From contig NZ_CP069159.1 of the NCBI RefSeq assembly GCF_016811995.1, positions 1,054,001-1,118,000 of the forward strand: DNA of 64,000 bases, read 5' to 3'. This DNA is from Citrobacter sp. R56. Lineage in GTDB: Bacteria > Pseudomonadota > Gammaproteobacteria > Enterobacterales > Enterobacteriaceae. The position numbers were made by a program, and so were the translations under genes. Below are positions 12,055-20,745 of this stretch, piece after piece. Numbering within the stretch: the first letter of the stretch is position 1; every line of letters begins with the position of its first letter. Below the pieces are notes generated by a model. That model did not search any database. It worked only from the letters and a program-made list of their open reading frames with translations, and was not told where the DNA came from.

Positions 12055-13395
12055 ATGATGCCGCGCTATCAGCAAATCGCCCGTCAGTTAAAAAATGCCA
12101 TAGAACAAGGTGAACTCAAACCTGGCGCACGGTTGCCGTCCAGCCGCACGTGGGCGCAGGAGTTGGGCATTTCCCGCTCAACGGTGGAAAATGCGTACGG
12201 TGAGCTGGTGGCGCAGGGCTGGCTGGAACGGCGTGGACAAGCCGGAACGTTTGTCAGTGGCCATCTGCGTTTGGAAAAACCGCATGCCGCGCCGGCTGTT
12301 TTTGCCGGAGAAAGCCAGACGCCGCAGCCTTTTCAGATGGGATTGCCCGCGCTGGATCTCTTCCCACGCGAGATATGGGCACGAGTGATGGGACGCCGTC
12401 TACGTACCCAGACGCGTTTTGACCTGGCGCTGGGCGAGGTTTGCGGCGAATCCGTGCTGCGTCAGGCGATTGTCGACTACCTGCGGGTCTCACGCAGCAT
12501 CGAGTGTGAGCCGGAGCAGGTGTTTGTGACGTCCGGATATGCGTCCTCGATGATGCTCATCCTGCGGGCGCTGGCACAACCTGGGGACGGCATGTGGGTG
12601 GAAGACCCTGGTTTTCCTCTGATTCGCCCGGTTATCGAGCAGGAGCGGGTTGAACTATTGCCCGTGCCGGTCGATGGCGATGGTCTGGATGTGTCGGCGG
12701 GGATCCGCGCTTACCCACAGGCGCGTTTTGTCCTGCTAACGCCCGCGCATCAAAGTCCGCTGGGCGTGGCGCTGTCATTGACGCGTCGCCATCAGCTCCT
12801 GGAGTGGGCCGCCAGTTCACAGGCGTGGATTATCGAGGATGACTATGACAGTGAGTTCCGCTATCACGGTAAGCCGCTGCCTCCGCTGAAAAGTCTGGAT
12901 GCGCCGCAGCGCGTGGTGTATGCCGGAACGTTCAGCAAGTCACTCTTTCCGGCGCTGCGCACTGCATGGCTGGTGGTGCCGATGAATCAGGTCGCGCGAT
13001 TTCGTGAGCAGGCGGCATTGATGGCCAGCAGCGTGCCGGTGTTATGGCAGCAGACGTTGGCGGATTTCATCCGCGACGGCCATTTCTGGCGGCATTTAAA
13101 AAAGATGCGTCAACATTATGCCGAGCGTCGTCACTGGATAGAAGAGGCGTTAACGGAACAGGGCTTTCACGTGGTGTCGCAGGAAGGGGGCATCCAGATG
13201 GTGATTTCAGTAGAAGGTGATGATGTTTCTCTGGTAGAGAAGGCGAATCATGCCGGGTTGGCGGTTCAGGCGTTGAGTCGCTGGCGAATAAGAGAGGAAG
13301 GGCAGGGCGGATTGCTGCTGTCGTTTACCAATATCACCACCGCCGCGATGGCGAAACAGGTCGCGCAACAGCTCAGGCAGGCGATAGCGTCGTGA
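12055..13395 (+). CDS. MocR/PdxR-type transcriptional regulator
   Basis: A 446-residue GntR-MocR regulator. Residues 1-75 form the GntR winged helix (PGARLPSSRTWAQELGISRSTV motif region), and about 95-446 form a fold-type I aminotransferase-like domain with the PLP lysine in GTFSKSLFPALR. MocR proteins bind PLP or its adduct with an amine and switch a divergent target, here most likely the AhpD-like gene at 11535. A second ATG three bases downstream is an equal start. It is not PdxR by context: no pyridoxal synthase genes adjoin. Confidence 0.85.
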   Translation: MMPRYQQIARQLKNAIEQGELKPGARLPSSRTWAQELGISRSTVENAYGELVAQGWLERRGQAGTFVSGHLRLEKPHAAPAVFAGESQTPQPFQMGLPALDLFPREIWARVMGRRLRTQTRFDLALGEVCGESVLRQAIVDYLRVSRSIECEPEQVFVTSGYASSMMLILRALAQPGDGMWVEDPGFPLIRPVIEQERVELLPVPVDGDGLDVSAGIRAYPQARFVLLTPAHQSPLGVALSLTRRHQLLEWAASSQAWIIEDDYDSEFRYHGKPLPPLKSLDAPQRVVYAGTFSKSLFPALRTAWLVVPMNQVARFREQAALMASSVPVLWQQTLADFIRDGHFWRHLKKMRQHYAERRHWIEEALTEQGFHVVSQEGGIQMVISVEGDDVSLVEKANHAGLAVQALSRWRIREEGQGGLLLSFTNITTAAMAKQVAQQLRQAIAS

Positions 13396-13400
13396 AGCAA

Positions 13401-13435
13401 TGCCGGATAAGACGTTTTGGCGCCATCATCCGGCA
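13401..13435. repeat. REP element between convergent genes
   Basis: TGCCGGAT...ATCCGGCA arms with an internal GGCGCC, the usual Y-type REP form, between the convergent ends of the MocR gene and ygaM. Confidence 0.75.
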
Positions 13436-13445
13436 TATCGGCCTG

Positions 13446-13772
13446 TTAGCGACGCCGACTCAGTAGCGCGCCGAGAAAAATACCAACCGCCGCTGCGGTA
13501 CCCACGCTGCACCAGGGTTTGTCGCGTACAAAAGTATCCGCGCAGCCAATGGCGTCCCGGGCTGCCTGCTGGACGCGAGTGCGACCATGCATACGTGCGC
13601 GAGTCTCTTTCAGCAAAGCCTGCGCTCTGCGTCGTGCGTCCTCCGCTTCGTCTTTGGCGTCACTCCCCCAGGACTTAAGCACCTCTTCCAGACTGTCAGC
13701 TAATCGACTGGCATCATTATGAATATCCTGTACATCTTCATCTACGTCGTTTCGGTTGGGTCTGTTAAACAT
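13446..13772 (-). CDS. ygaM: YgaM, DUF883 membrane-anchored protein
   Basis: A 108-residue protein of the ElaB/YgaM/YqjD family: Asp/Ala-rich amphipathic helices (about 10-75), and one C-terminal membrane anchor (about 85-103) ending in RRR. Members bind stationary-phase ribosomes and tether them to the inner membrane. The start is the ATG 5 bases after GGAGG (peptide MFNRPNRND), matching E. coli YgaM, not the in-frame ATG at 13784. Neighbouring ygaC is divergent. Confidence 0.93.
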   Translation of the reverse strand: MFNRPNRNDVDEDVQDIHNDASRLADSLEEVLKSWGSDAKDEAEDARRRAQALLKETRARMHGRTRVQQAARDAIGCADTFVRDKPWCSVGTAAAVGIFLGALLSRRR

Positions 13773-13933
13773 ATGATCCTCCATTGATTTCGATGTGCTT
13801 TTCAGTGTAGACCATAATTTTATCTTCCGACGTTCATCACGCTGTATTCGTATGTTTATGGACTTTTCTGAAAGCGCTGCTAATGCTGAATCAGGTATGG
13901 TAAGGCCGCGGTAAAAGATGACGAGGAAATTAT

Positions 13934-14290
13934 ATGTATTTACGACCAGATGAGGTGGCGCGCGTACTTGAAAAAGTAGGCTTTACCGTCGATGTAGTGA
14001 CACAAAAAGCATACGGTTATCGGCGTGGCGAAAATTATGTCTACGTGAATCGAGAAGCGCGTATGGGACGAACCGCATTAGTGATTCATCCGACATTAAA
14101 AGAACGAAGCTCTTCGCTGGCAGAGCCTGCAACGGATATTAAAACCTGCGATCACTATCAGCAATTTCCACTGTATTTAGCGGGCGAGACGCACGAGCAT
14201 TACGGTATTCCACACGGATTTAGCTCGCGTATTGCGCTGGAACGTTATTTGAATGGGTTGTTTGGCGAGGCGAAACTGAACGCAAACTAA
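13934..14290 (+). CDS. ygaC: YgaC, DUF2002 family protein
   Basis: A 118-residue soluble protein matching E. coli YgaC in length and opening ([17 protein letters not shown]). No catalytic motif is evident; the family is uncharacterized, and in E. coli it is reported as Fur-regulated. It stands between divergent ygaM and convergent alaE; a perfect hairpin follows its stop. Confidence 0.92.
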   Translation: MYLRPDEVARVLEKVGFTVDVVTQKAYGYRRGENYVYVNREARMGRTALVIHPTLKERSSSLAEPATDIKTCDHYQQFPLYLAGETHEHYGIPHGFSSRIALERYLNGLFGEAKLNAN

Positions 14291-14294
14291 TAAA

Positions 14295-14315
14295 GCGACT
14301 GGCGGGGCCAGTCGC
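14295..14315. terminator. Hairpin between convergent ygaC and alaE
   Basis: Perfect 9-bp stem GCGACTGGC / GCCAGTCGC around GGG, just past the ygaC stop and 11 bases before the alaE stop. Likely shared by both genes; no T tract follows. Confidence 0.6.
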
Positions 14316-14325
14316 CAGTGATGAC

Positions 14326-14763
14326 TCAGGCGTAACTGCTGACCTTAAACAGGCGACGGCAGTAATCGAGAAAATAACCGTACACTGCACCCATCAACAT
14401 CGATACCACAATATTCGAACTCACGGCGGCGGTGATTTGATGCCAGTCAGCGCCAACCGTCAGCAAAATAGCGACATAAACCGGCGACTGGAAGGTTACA
14501 TAAGCCAGAATATCCGCCAGGTTTTTCACCCATCCTGCCGAACTTGCCTTGCGCGAAACGCGCATGAACAGATCCCGGTACATTCCATACGGCCATGCGA
14601 TAAGGATGTTAACCGGTATAGCCACCAGCCTGGATGAAAGTGACTGTTCAAAGGTCATTCCGGAGAGGAATATCTCGATCAACATGTTCACGACAGAACA
14701 GTAAACAACCATCGCGAACGTGTCAGCGACAGCATGACGCAAGCGTGACTGCGGTGAGAACAT
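14326..14763 (-). CDS. alaE: AlaE, L-alanine exporter
   Basis: Inner-membrane exporter of 145 residues with four hydrophobic segments (about 15-35, 45-65, 80-105, 110-135). It relieves toxic alanine accumulation from dipeptides. Sequence closely follows E. coli AlaE (YgaW): [20 protein letters not shown] at the start. I use this ATG; the in-frame ATG at 14781 adds six residues. In E. coli alanine induces it through Lrp. Confidence 0.94.
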   Translation of the reverse strand: MFSPQSRLRHAVADTFAMVVYCSVVNMLIEIFLSGMTFEQSLSSRLVAIPVNILIAWPYGMYRDLFMRVSRKASSAGWVKNLADILAYVTFQSPVYVAILLTVGADWHQITAAVSSNIVVSMLMGAVYGYFLDYCRRLFKVSSYA

Positions 14764-15459
14764 GTTAATGCTCCTTGTCAAAGGGGATTAATCGTCGTTA
14801 AATACTGCCCTGTAGTGAATTAGCGAAGCCTTTTCGCTTTTGCATAGAGTATATCTCTATATAATAACTAGCAATTAGCGTAAAATTTTTATTTATGCGC
14901 TTTTTGTCGATAAAATGCTCTGTGATGGTCTGTTTTTTGTACGTTTCGGGATTTTCGGTGTCCGTTTGCAGGAAATGTATTTTAAATCAAATCGTTATAG
15001 CGTCTTGTCTTTTCGGTTTTTTTGAGAATCATTGTGAAATGTATCAGATTCAACAGAGAACTCGGCGGCGCAGGCGGTTTTTGTCTTACCAGCATGTTTA
15101 ATGCTGTATTGGGTTATTTTGCAGTATAAAATTCCATCTAAACGATATGGCTAATTAATCGCTTTTTATAAATTTTTATTCATTACAGCTCCAGCGGTGA
15201 GTGAGTGACATTCTCCGTGAGTCGCTTAGTTTTCGCGGATTTTCTGGTACACCACAGGAAAATATATTTTTTTATTTATTCACAAAATGCAATTCGGCTG
15301 CAATATATTCACTGGCGGGTGTTTGATAAATAATCATTATAAAGTGACATTTCATAATATTCTTAAACACGCCTGGGTCTGGAAATATCATTAAATATCG
15401 AATACACTTCCTTCTGTAATACTGTTTTTGGCTTTCTGCGTTAAAAGGTTTTTATTATT
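14764..15459. other. AT-rich gap between divergent alaE and stpA
   Basis: About 700 bases without a convincing gene. A 68-codon frame at 14895 has no ribosome site and a low-complexity Arg run, so I leave it out. The stretch is rich in A/T tracts, which fits the H-NS/StpA-bound curved promoter DNA expected upstream of stpA. Confidence 0.6.
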
Positions 15460-15861
15460 ATGAATTTGATGTTACAGAACTTAAATAATATTCGTACGCT
15501 GCGTGCAATGGCTCGCGAATTCTCCATTGACGTTCTTGAAGAAATGCTCGAAAAATTCAGGGTTGTCACTAAAGAAAGACGTGAAGAAGAAGAAGAACAG
15601 CAGCGTCAACGTGCAGAGCAGCAAGAGAAAATTAATACTTTTCTCGAGCTGATGAAAGCGGACGGCATTAACCCGGAAGAATTACTGGGAATGCAAACTG
15701 CGGCACCTCGCGTAACGAAAAAACGTCAGCCGCGTCCGGCGAAATACCGTTTTATCGATTTTAATGGTGAAACGAAAACCTGGACCGGGCAGGGGCGTAC
15801 ACCTAAGCCGATTGCTCAGGCGCTGGCAGCCGGTAAATCTCTGGATGATTTCCTGATTTAA
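15460..15861 (+). CDS. stpA: StpA, H-NS paralogue
   Basis: Nucleoid-associated protein of 133 residues. The N-terminal coiled-coil oligomerization region (about 1-65, with [20 protein letters not shown]) and the C-terminal DNA-binding domain with the AT-hook-like [12 protein letters not shown] are present. [20 protein letters not shown] identifies it as H-NS/StpA; the position between alaE and ygaP identifies StpA, not H-NS. In E. coli StpA pairs with H-NS in silencing and has RNA chaperone activity. It may silence the AT-rich island to its right. Confidence 0.95.
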   Translation: MNLMLQNLNNIRTLRAMAREFSIDVLEEMLEKFRVVTKERREEEEEQQRQRAEQQEKINTFLELMKADGINPEELLGMQTAAPRVTKKRQPRPAKYRFIDFNGETKTWTGQGRTPKPIAQALAAGKSLDDFLI

Positions 15862-15876
15862 TACGGGTCGTGATAT

Positions 15877-15914
15877 GCCGGATGGCAGCATTACACTGCC
15901 TCCGGTTTATTACC
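15877..15914. repeat. REP-like hairpins between stpA and ygaP
   Basis: GCCGGATGGCAG...CTGCCTCCGG forms a bulged stem followed at once by CCGG...CCGG, between the convergent 3' ends of stpA and ygaP. It probably serves as a REP/terminator. Confidence 0.6.
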
Positions 15915-15955
15915 GGAAACCGGACTCCACATTACAATACTGACCTGCCGGGTTC

Positions 15956-16483
15956 TTAATGCGCACGACGGTTCCAGGGCATTTTATCGAGCAGACGCGC
16001 CATCCCGCAAAAACCGGTGAATCCGGCCAGCATCAGCCCCACGCCGACGAAACCGCTCAGCAGGAAGAAACCCTGACTTACCGCGTATCCCAGCACAACC
16101 CCGAGCAAAATCAGCCCGCCAGCGGCAATCTGCACCTGACGCATTAGCGGCAACGGCTGCGATGTGTCCTTTGCGACGGGCAACGACGCCGCTTTCCAGC
16201 CATCAATACCGCCTTCCAGCAGCCAGACTTTTGCTGGCGCAGCAACCGCCTGTAGCCTTGCCATACTGTTTTGTGTGCGCCGCCCCGACTGACAATGAAA
16301 GATAACGTACTCCCCGCGCAGACGGTCGGGAAATGCGCCCTGTTCAAGCGTAGTGAGCGGAACCAGATGGGCATCAGGAATATGTTCATGCAGATACTCA
16401 TCGGCATCACGGATATCAATCAGGTTCGCGCCCTGTGCAATGAGTGCCTGCGCCTCGCGTGGGGAAATCGTCCCGTTTGTCAT
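15956..16483 (-). CDS. ygaP: YgaP, membrane rhodanese
   Basis: A 175-residue rhodanese with a membrane anchor: rhodanese domain (about 1-105) with the active-site loop HCQSGRRT, then two hydrophobic segments (about 115-160). E. coli YgaP is a membrane sulfurtransferase whose cysteine can be S-nitrosylated. It follows ygaV by 9 bases; YgaV represses both genes in E. coli. Confidence 0.94.
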   Translation of the reverse strand: MTNGTISPREAQALIAQGANLIDIRDADEYLHEHIPDAHLVPLTTLEQGAFPDRLRGEYVIFHCQSGRRTQNSMARLQAVAAPAKVWLLEGGIDGWKAASLPVAKDTSQPLPLMRQVQIAAGGLILLGVVLGYAVSQGFFLLSGFVGVGLMLAGFTGFCGMARLLDKMPWNRRAH

Positions 16484-16492
16484 AGTGGCTCC

Positions 16493-16792
16493 TTATGGGC
16501 AATACAGGGTTTTCAATGTGGCGATAAGTGAACCTACCGCCTCATTTTTAATGAAGTAATGAATACGCTGGGCATCCCGCTGGCTGTCGATAAGTCCTTC
16601 TTCGCGCATCCGCGCCAGATGTTGCGATGTGGCAGAAGGACTGAGTCCTGTCGCCCGCGCCAGTTCGCCGGCACTGGTGCCCGGCGAGCCGCAGAGCATG
16701 CACAAAATCAACAACCGCTTTGGGTTACTCATGGCTTTTAGCAGGGCGGCAGCCTGTTCGGCGCTGGCCTGGAGTTGTTCGAGTTCAGTCAT
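16493..16792 (-). CDS. ygaV: YgaV, ArsR-family sulfide/haem-responsive repressor
   Basis: ArsR-type winged-helix protein of 99 residues. Two cysteines (LCMLCGSPG, residues about 31-34) precede the recognition helix GLSPSATSQHLARMREEGLI. In E. coli YgaV responds to hydrogen sulfide/haem and controls ygaVP. First gene of the ygaVP pair. Confidence 0.94.
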   Translation of the reverse strand: MTELEQLQASAEQAAALLKAMSNPKRLLILCMLCGSPGTSAGELARATGLSPSATSQHLARMREEGLIDSQRDAQRIHYFIKNEAVGSLIATLKTLYCP

Positions 16793-16975
16793 GGTTATTT
16801 AAGTATTATCTAAATTAAGGTAATTCTAAAGTAAGGAGCAACAGTATGCCAGCGTCAAGAGCGTAAAAGAGGGTAAACGAAAAGGGGTAAATTGGCAGAG
16901 TCGGCTAAACTGACTACGCTTAGAGAGAAAATCTCTTTTTTAAACAATGAGTAATTTTACTTTTTTGGAGTGTGT

Positions 16976-17134
16976 ATGGGTTTCTGGAGAATCGTGATTA
17001 CCATCCTTCTTCCCCCGCTTGGCGTGCTGCTGGGGAAAGGATTCGGCTGGGCATTTATCCTTAACATCATTTTGACGCTATTGGGCTATATCCCCGGCCT
17101 TATCCATGCTTTCTGGATCCAAACTCGCGACTGA
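16976..17134 (+). CDS. yqaE: YqaE, Pmp3-family small membrane protein
   Basis: A 52-residue protein, almost wholly two transmembrane helices with a short Gly/Lys turn (LLGKGFGWAF), typical of the Pmp3/YqaE stress family. The ATG at 16976 follows TTGGAGTG. It is convergent with csiR, whose stop lies 26 bases past its own. In E. coli ygaU (kbp) stands between them; it is absent here. Confidence 0.9.
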   Translation: MGFWRIVITILLPPLGVLLGKGFGWAFILNIILTLLGYIPGLIHAFWIQTRD

Positions 17135-17160
17135 TTTTTGCCGTACGGCAAGAACAGACC

Positions 17161-17853
17161 TCAGGTCTGCTCTTGCTGGAGCTTGCCGGACATCGCCTGT
17201 TGAATGATCGGAATCGGCGTCAGTAAGTGCTGGCGCATTAACTCGCTGGCGCGTTGTGCATCCCGCGCCAGAATCGCCTCGGTGAGCGTCTGGTGCTGAA
17301 TGTGTTTGTCCTCCAGCATTTCGACCGACAGCACCGTTTCACGCAGCCAGATAAACCGGTAGCGCGCCGCAAGATCAAACAGGCGTTCACGCATTTGCAG
17401 CAGATAATGTGAACCACATCCGGCGACAATGGCGGAATGAAACGCCTGATGACGCTGATCCCACTCATCCAGCATTCCTTCACTGGCGTCGCTTGATTCC
17501 AGTTTATTCAGCATATGCGCTCTGGCGAGGATCTCGGCTTCCCACGCGTCGTCTCCGCGCTCGATAGCCAGTCGAACCAGCATGGCTTCCGTATTGGCGC
17601 GGGCATCAAATATATCGAGCAGCTCCTGCCCGGACATGGATGCCACACGGTAGCCTTTCTGATTGACGACGGTCACCAGCCGCTCCGCCACCAGTTGGGA
17701 AAGGGCTTCTCGTAACGGCCCCACGCCAAGTTCATAGCGTGAGGTCAGTAAACTCATGCGCAGTTTTTCATCGGGCTGATAAATACCGCGGATGATGTCA
17801 TTTTTAAGCCAGTGGTATCCATCTATGGCCGTCGGTTGGGAAGTGGCGGTCAT
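17161..17853 (-). CDS. csiR: CsiR (GlaR), GntR/FadR-type repressor of the csiD-gab operon
   Basis: FCD-type GntR regulator of 230 residues: winged helix (about 10-80; RMSLLTSRYELGVGPLREALSQL) and an all-helical effector domain (about 90-220) with metal/ligand residues DQRHQAFHSAIVAG and H near the end. In E. coli it represses csiD-lhgO-gabDTP and is relieved by glutarate. Last gene of the operon-like series csiD-lhgO-gabD-gabT-gabP-csiR, all on the minus strand. Confidence 0.94.
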   Translation of the reverse strand: MTATSQPTAIDGYHWLKNDIIRGIYQPDEKLRMSLLTSRYELGVGPLREALSQLVAERLVTVVNQKGYRVASMSGQELLDIFDARANTEAMLVRLAIERGDDAWEAEILARAHMLNKLESSDASEGMLDEWDQRHQAFHSAIVAGCGSHYLLQMRERLFDLAARYRFIWLRETVLSVEMLEDKHIQHQTLTEAILARDAQRASELMRQHLLTPIPIIQQAMSGKLQQEQT

Positions 17854-17880
17854 GGGTACGACTCCTTAAGAAAATCACTA

Positions 17881-17898
17881 TCCCGGCTTGCGCCGGGA
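17881..17898. repeat. Short hairpin between gabP and csiR
   Basis: Perfect 7-bp stem TCCCGGC / GCCGGGA around TTGC in the 51-base gabP-csiR gap. It may partly stop transcription or stabilise the upstream message. Confidence 0.5.
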
Positions 17899-17904
17899 AC
17901 AGGT

Positions 17905-19305
17905 CTAACGTGTATTTTGTAACGGTGCCTTTTGCCACGATAGCAGTTTTTTCCAGCGTGACATAATCGGGACCGTACAAATGATCCCCAGGCCCAGAAG
18001 CCCTGTGGATATCACCTCAAGCTGCTGTGCAGGTCTGAATAACATGGCGATCAGCACGAAGGCGATAAAGGCAATTACCAGCCAGGTTAACCACGGATAG
18101 AGCCACATTCTCAGTTTAATTTCGCTCCCCTGTGCCAGCAGAATTTTGCGCATCCGTAATTGAGAGACCGCAATAACCAGATACACCAACAGCGCGATGG
18201 CGCCTGAACTGTCGATCAGGAATTTAAACACTTTCGCCGGGGCATAATAATTCACGACAACCGTTAAGAATGCCGCGCCCGTCGAGAGCAGCACCGCCAC
18301 ATAAGGCGTTTTGCTGCGGTTGGTTTTGCCCATAAACGCCGGTGCATCGCCGCGATGGCTCAGGGAGTAGAGCATCCTGGAGGCCGTATACAGCGCGGAG
18401 TTCAGGCAACTGGTAACCGACAGTAAAATGACGCAATCCATAATCAGTTTAGCGTACGGAATATTCAGCAGTTCCAGCACCGAACGATATGAACCTACAC
18501 TCTTCAGTCCTGGCATGTTCCACGGGATCAGCGCCACCACCACGAAAATTGAGCACAGATAGAAGATAGAAATACGCCAGATAACCGAGTTGCTCGCCCG
18601 CACGATGTGCTTATCCGGGGTGTCGGACTCTGCGGCGGCGATAGTGACGATTTCCGCCCCCATAAACGAAAACATCGTAATCAGCATGGCGCTCAGTACC
18701 GCACCAAAGCCATTTGGCATAAAGCCGCCATGATCCCATAAGCGTGATACACCGCCCACGTCGGCATACGGATAAAAACCACTGATCGCCACCGCGCCCA
18801 GCGCAATAAACGCCAGAATGGCAACGACTTTGCACAGCGCCAGCCAGAATTCAAATTCACCGTAGTTTTTGACGCTCAGCAAATTACTGCCCGTCAGGGC
18901 GAGCGTGATCACCAGCGAAAACAACCAGATAGGTATGCCCGGGATCCATGAATTCAGGATGATGGCAGCGATATTGGCCTCCAGCGGAATGACCAACACC
19001 CAGAACCACCAGTACAGCCAGCCAATGGTATACCCCGCCCACGGGCCGATAGCTTTATCCGCATAGGTGGAAAAGGATCCGGTGTCTGGCGTGGCGACAG
19101 CCATTTCAGCCAGCATACGCATGATCATCACCACCAACAGACCGGCGAACAGATAGGCCAGCAGAACAGCAGGCCCGGCTTCAGCAATAGCGACGCTGGA
19201 ACCGACAAATAAACTCGCGCCGATAACACCGGCAATAGATAACATGGTGACGTGGCGTGATTTCAGCCCGCCCCCTAAAGCATGTGATTCTGACGATTGC
19301 CCCAT
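17905..19305 (-). CDS. gabP: GabP, GABA permease
   Basis: APC-family proton symporter of 466 residues with twelve predicted membrane helices, importing 4-aminobutyrate. The sequence follows E. coli GabP from MGQSSESHALGGGLKSRHVT to the end (NTR), including the amphipathic region after helix 8 needed for activity. It lies in the gab operon between gabT and csiR, so GABA uptake is co-expressed with its breakdown. Confidence 0.96.
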   Translation of the reverse strand: MGQSSESHALGGGLKSRHVTMLSIAGVIGASLFVGSSVAIAEAGPAVLLAYLFAGLLVVMIMRMLAEMAVATPDTGSFSTYADKAIGPWAGYTIGWLYWWFWVLVIPLEANIAAIILNSWIPGIPIWLFSLVITLALTGSNLLSVKNYGEFEFWLALCKVVAILAFIALGAVAISGFYPYADVGGVSRLWDHGGFMPNGFGAVLSAMLITMFSFMGAEIVTIAAAESDTPDKHIVRASNSVIWRISIFYLCSIFVVVALIPWNMPGLKSVGSYRSVLELLNIPYAKLIMDCVILLSVTSCLNSALYTASRMLYSLSHRGDAPAFMGKTNRSKTPYVAVLLSTGAAFLTVVVNYYAPAKVFKFLIDSSGAIALLVYLVIAVSQLRMRKILLAQGSEIKLRMWLYPWLTWLVIAFIAFVLIAMLFRPAQQLEVISTGLLGLGIICTVPIMSRWKKLLSWQKAPLQNTR

Positions 19306-19342
19306 CTTCTATCCTCTCGAAAGTGTGTCACTTGGGAGAGCA

Positions 19343-19365
19343 CCCCGACATTTCCCGCGTCGGGG
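19343..19365. repeat. Hairpin between gabT and gabP
   Basis: Stem CCCCGAC / GTCGGGG with a 9-base loop in the 121-base gap. Likely an mRNA-stabilising or attenuating hairpin. Confidence 0.5.
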
Positions 19366-19426
19366 CACGCGTATTATTGTTGTATTTACTGCATCGTCAT
19401 CATTCCGTTAGCAACGAGGTATAGCC

Positions 19427-20710
19427 TTAGCGTTGTTTAACCTCATCGAAACACTGGGCGATAATCTCCAGCCCCTGGCGGATCTGCGCATCTTCAATGG
19501 TCAGCGGTACCAGAATACGCAGCACGTTGTAGTAAGGGCCGCAGGAGAGCAGGATCAGGCCTTTGTCGCGCGCGCGGGCGACGATTTCTGCGGTCAGCTT
19601 CGCATCGGGTTTGCTGTGATCGCCGTTTTCAAACAGTTCGATGGCGATCATGGCGCCCAGTCCGCGAACATCGCCGATTTCCGGGTGTGTTTCGGCAATC
19701 GCCAGCAGCCCTTCACGCAGGGTTTTGCCCAACGTGTTGGCCTTTTGCAGCAGATTTTCCTGCTCGAAAATTTTCAGTACTGCCAGCGCGGCGGCGCAGG
19801 CAATCGGGTTACCGGCATATGTACCGCCCAGACCACCTGGGGCAACGGCGTCCATCACTTCGGCACGACCGGTCACGCCCGCCAGCGGGAACCCTCCGGC
19901 AATGGATTTGGCAAAGGTCGTAATATCCGGGGCGACGCCCATTTGTTCCATGGCGAACAGCGTACCGGTACGACCTGCGCCGCTCTGCACTTCATCGGCA
20001 ATCAGCATGATGCCGTGCTCGTCGCAAATCGCGCGCAGGCGTTTCATAAAGGCTGGGGAGGCGGCATAAAAACCGCCTTCGCCCTGGACAGGCTCGATGA
20101 CGATGGCGGCAATGTCTTCCGGCGCGGCATCGTTTTTGAAGATGCGCTGAATGCTGGCAATCGCATCGTCATCGCTGATACCGTGCAGTGCGCAAGGGTA
20201 CAGCGCGCGATAAACGTGGCCCGGCATCAGTCCCATCCCGGCAGAATACGGATTCACTTTCCCGGTCAGCGAGAGCGTGTAGTGGGTGCGACCGTGGTAA
20301 GCGCCGCTAAACGCTATGGTGCCGCTGCGTTTGGTGGCAGCGCGGGCGATTTTCACCGCATTTTCAACAGCTTCTGAACCGGTGGTCACCAGCAGGGTCT
20401 TCTTGGCAAAATCCCCCGGCACTTTCTGGTTCATGATTTCGCACAGTTCCAGGTACGGTTCATAGGCCAGCACCTGAAAACAGGTGTGCGACAATTTTTT
20501 CAGCTGTTGTTCTACTGCCGAGACGATCCCCGGATGCAGGTGTCCGGTATTCAGCACCGCAATGCCGCCCGCAAAATCAAGAAACTCACGGCCTTCAACA
20601 TCCCAGACGCGGCAGTTTTCTGCGCGATCGGCAAAAATGGGGTGAATCTGCCCAACGCCGCGAGGAACGGCGTTGCTGCGGCGCTGCATTAATTCTTTAT
20701 TGGTGCTCAT
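19427..20710 (-). CDS. gabT: GabT, 4-aminobutyrate aminotransferase
   Basis: PLP enzyme (427 residues) converting GABA plus 2-oxoglutarate to succinate semialdehyde and glutamate. Fold-type I class III signature: TTGSEAVENAVKIARAAT, the aspartate of LIADEVQSGAGRTG, and the PLP lysine in TTFAKSIAGGFPLAG. Start taken at MSTNKELMQRR (E. coli N-terminus); the in-frame upstream ATG at 20761 would overlap gabD. Confidence 0.96.
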   Translation of the reverse strand: MSTNKELMQRRSNAVPRGVGQIHPIFADRAENCRVWDVEGREFLDFAGGIAVLNTGHLHPGIVSAVEQQLKKLSHTCFQVLAYEPYLELCEIMNQKVPGDFAKKTLLVTTGSEAVENAVKIARAATKRSGTIAFSGAYHGRTHYTLSLTGKVNPYSAGMGLMPGHVYRALYPCALHGISDDDAIASIQRIFKNDAAPEDIAAIVIEPVQGEGGFYAASPAFMKRLRAICDEHGIMLIADEVQSGAGRTGTLFAMEQMGVAPDITTFAKSIAGGFPLAGVTGRAEVMDAVAPGGLGGTYAGNPIACAAALAVLKIFEQENLLQKANTLGKTLREGLLAIAETHPEIGDVRGLGAMIAIELFENGDHSKPDAKLTAEIVARARDKGLILLSCGPYYNVLRILVPLTIEDAQIRQGLEIIAQCFDEVKQR

Positions 20711-20745
20711 TCGCTTTCTCCAGTCTTCAATCAGGTAAGGTTTAC

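Noticed and set aside
14895-15101. 68-codon frame in the alaE-stpA gap
   Set aside because: No ribosome site, Arg run, and the gap is the expected AT-rich promoter DNA of stpA.
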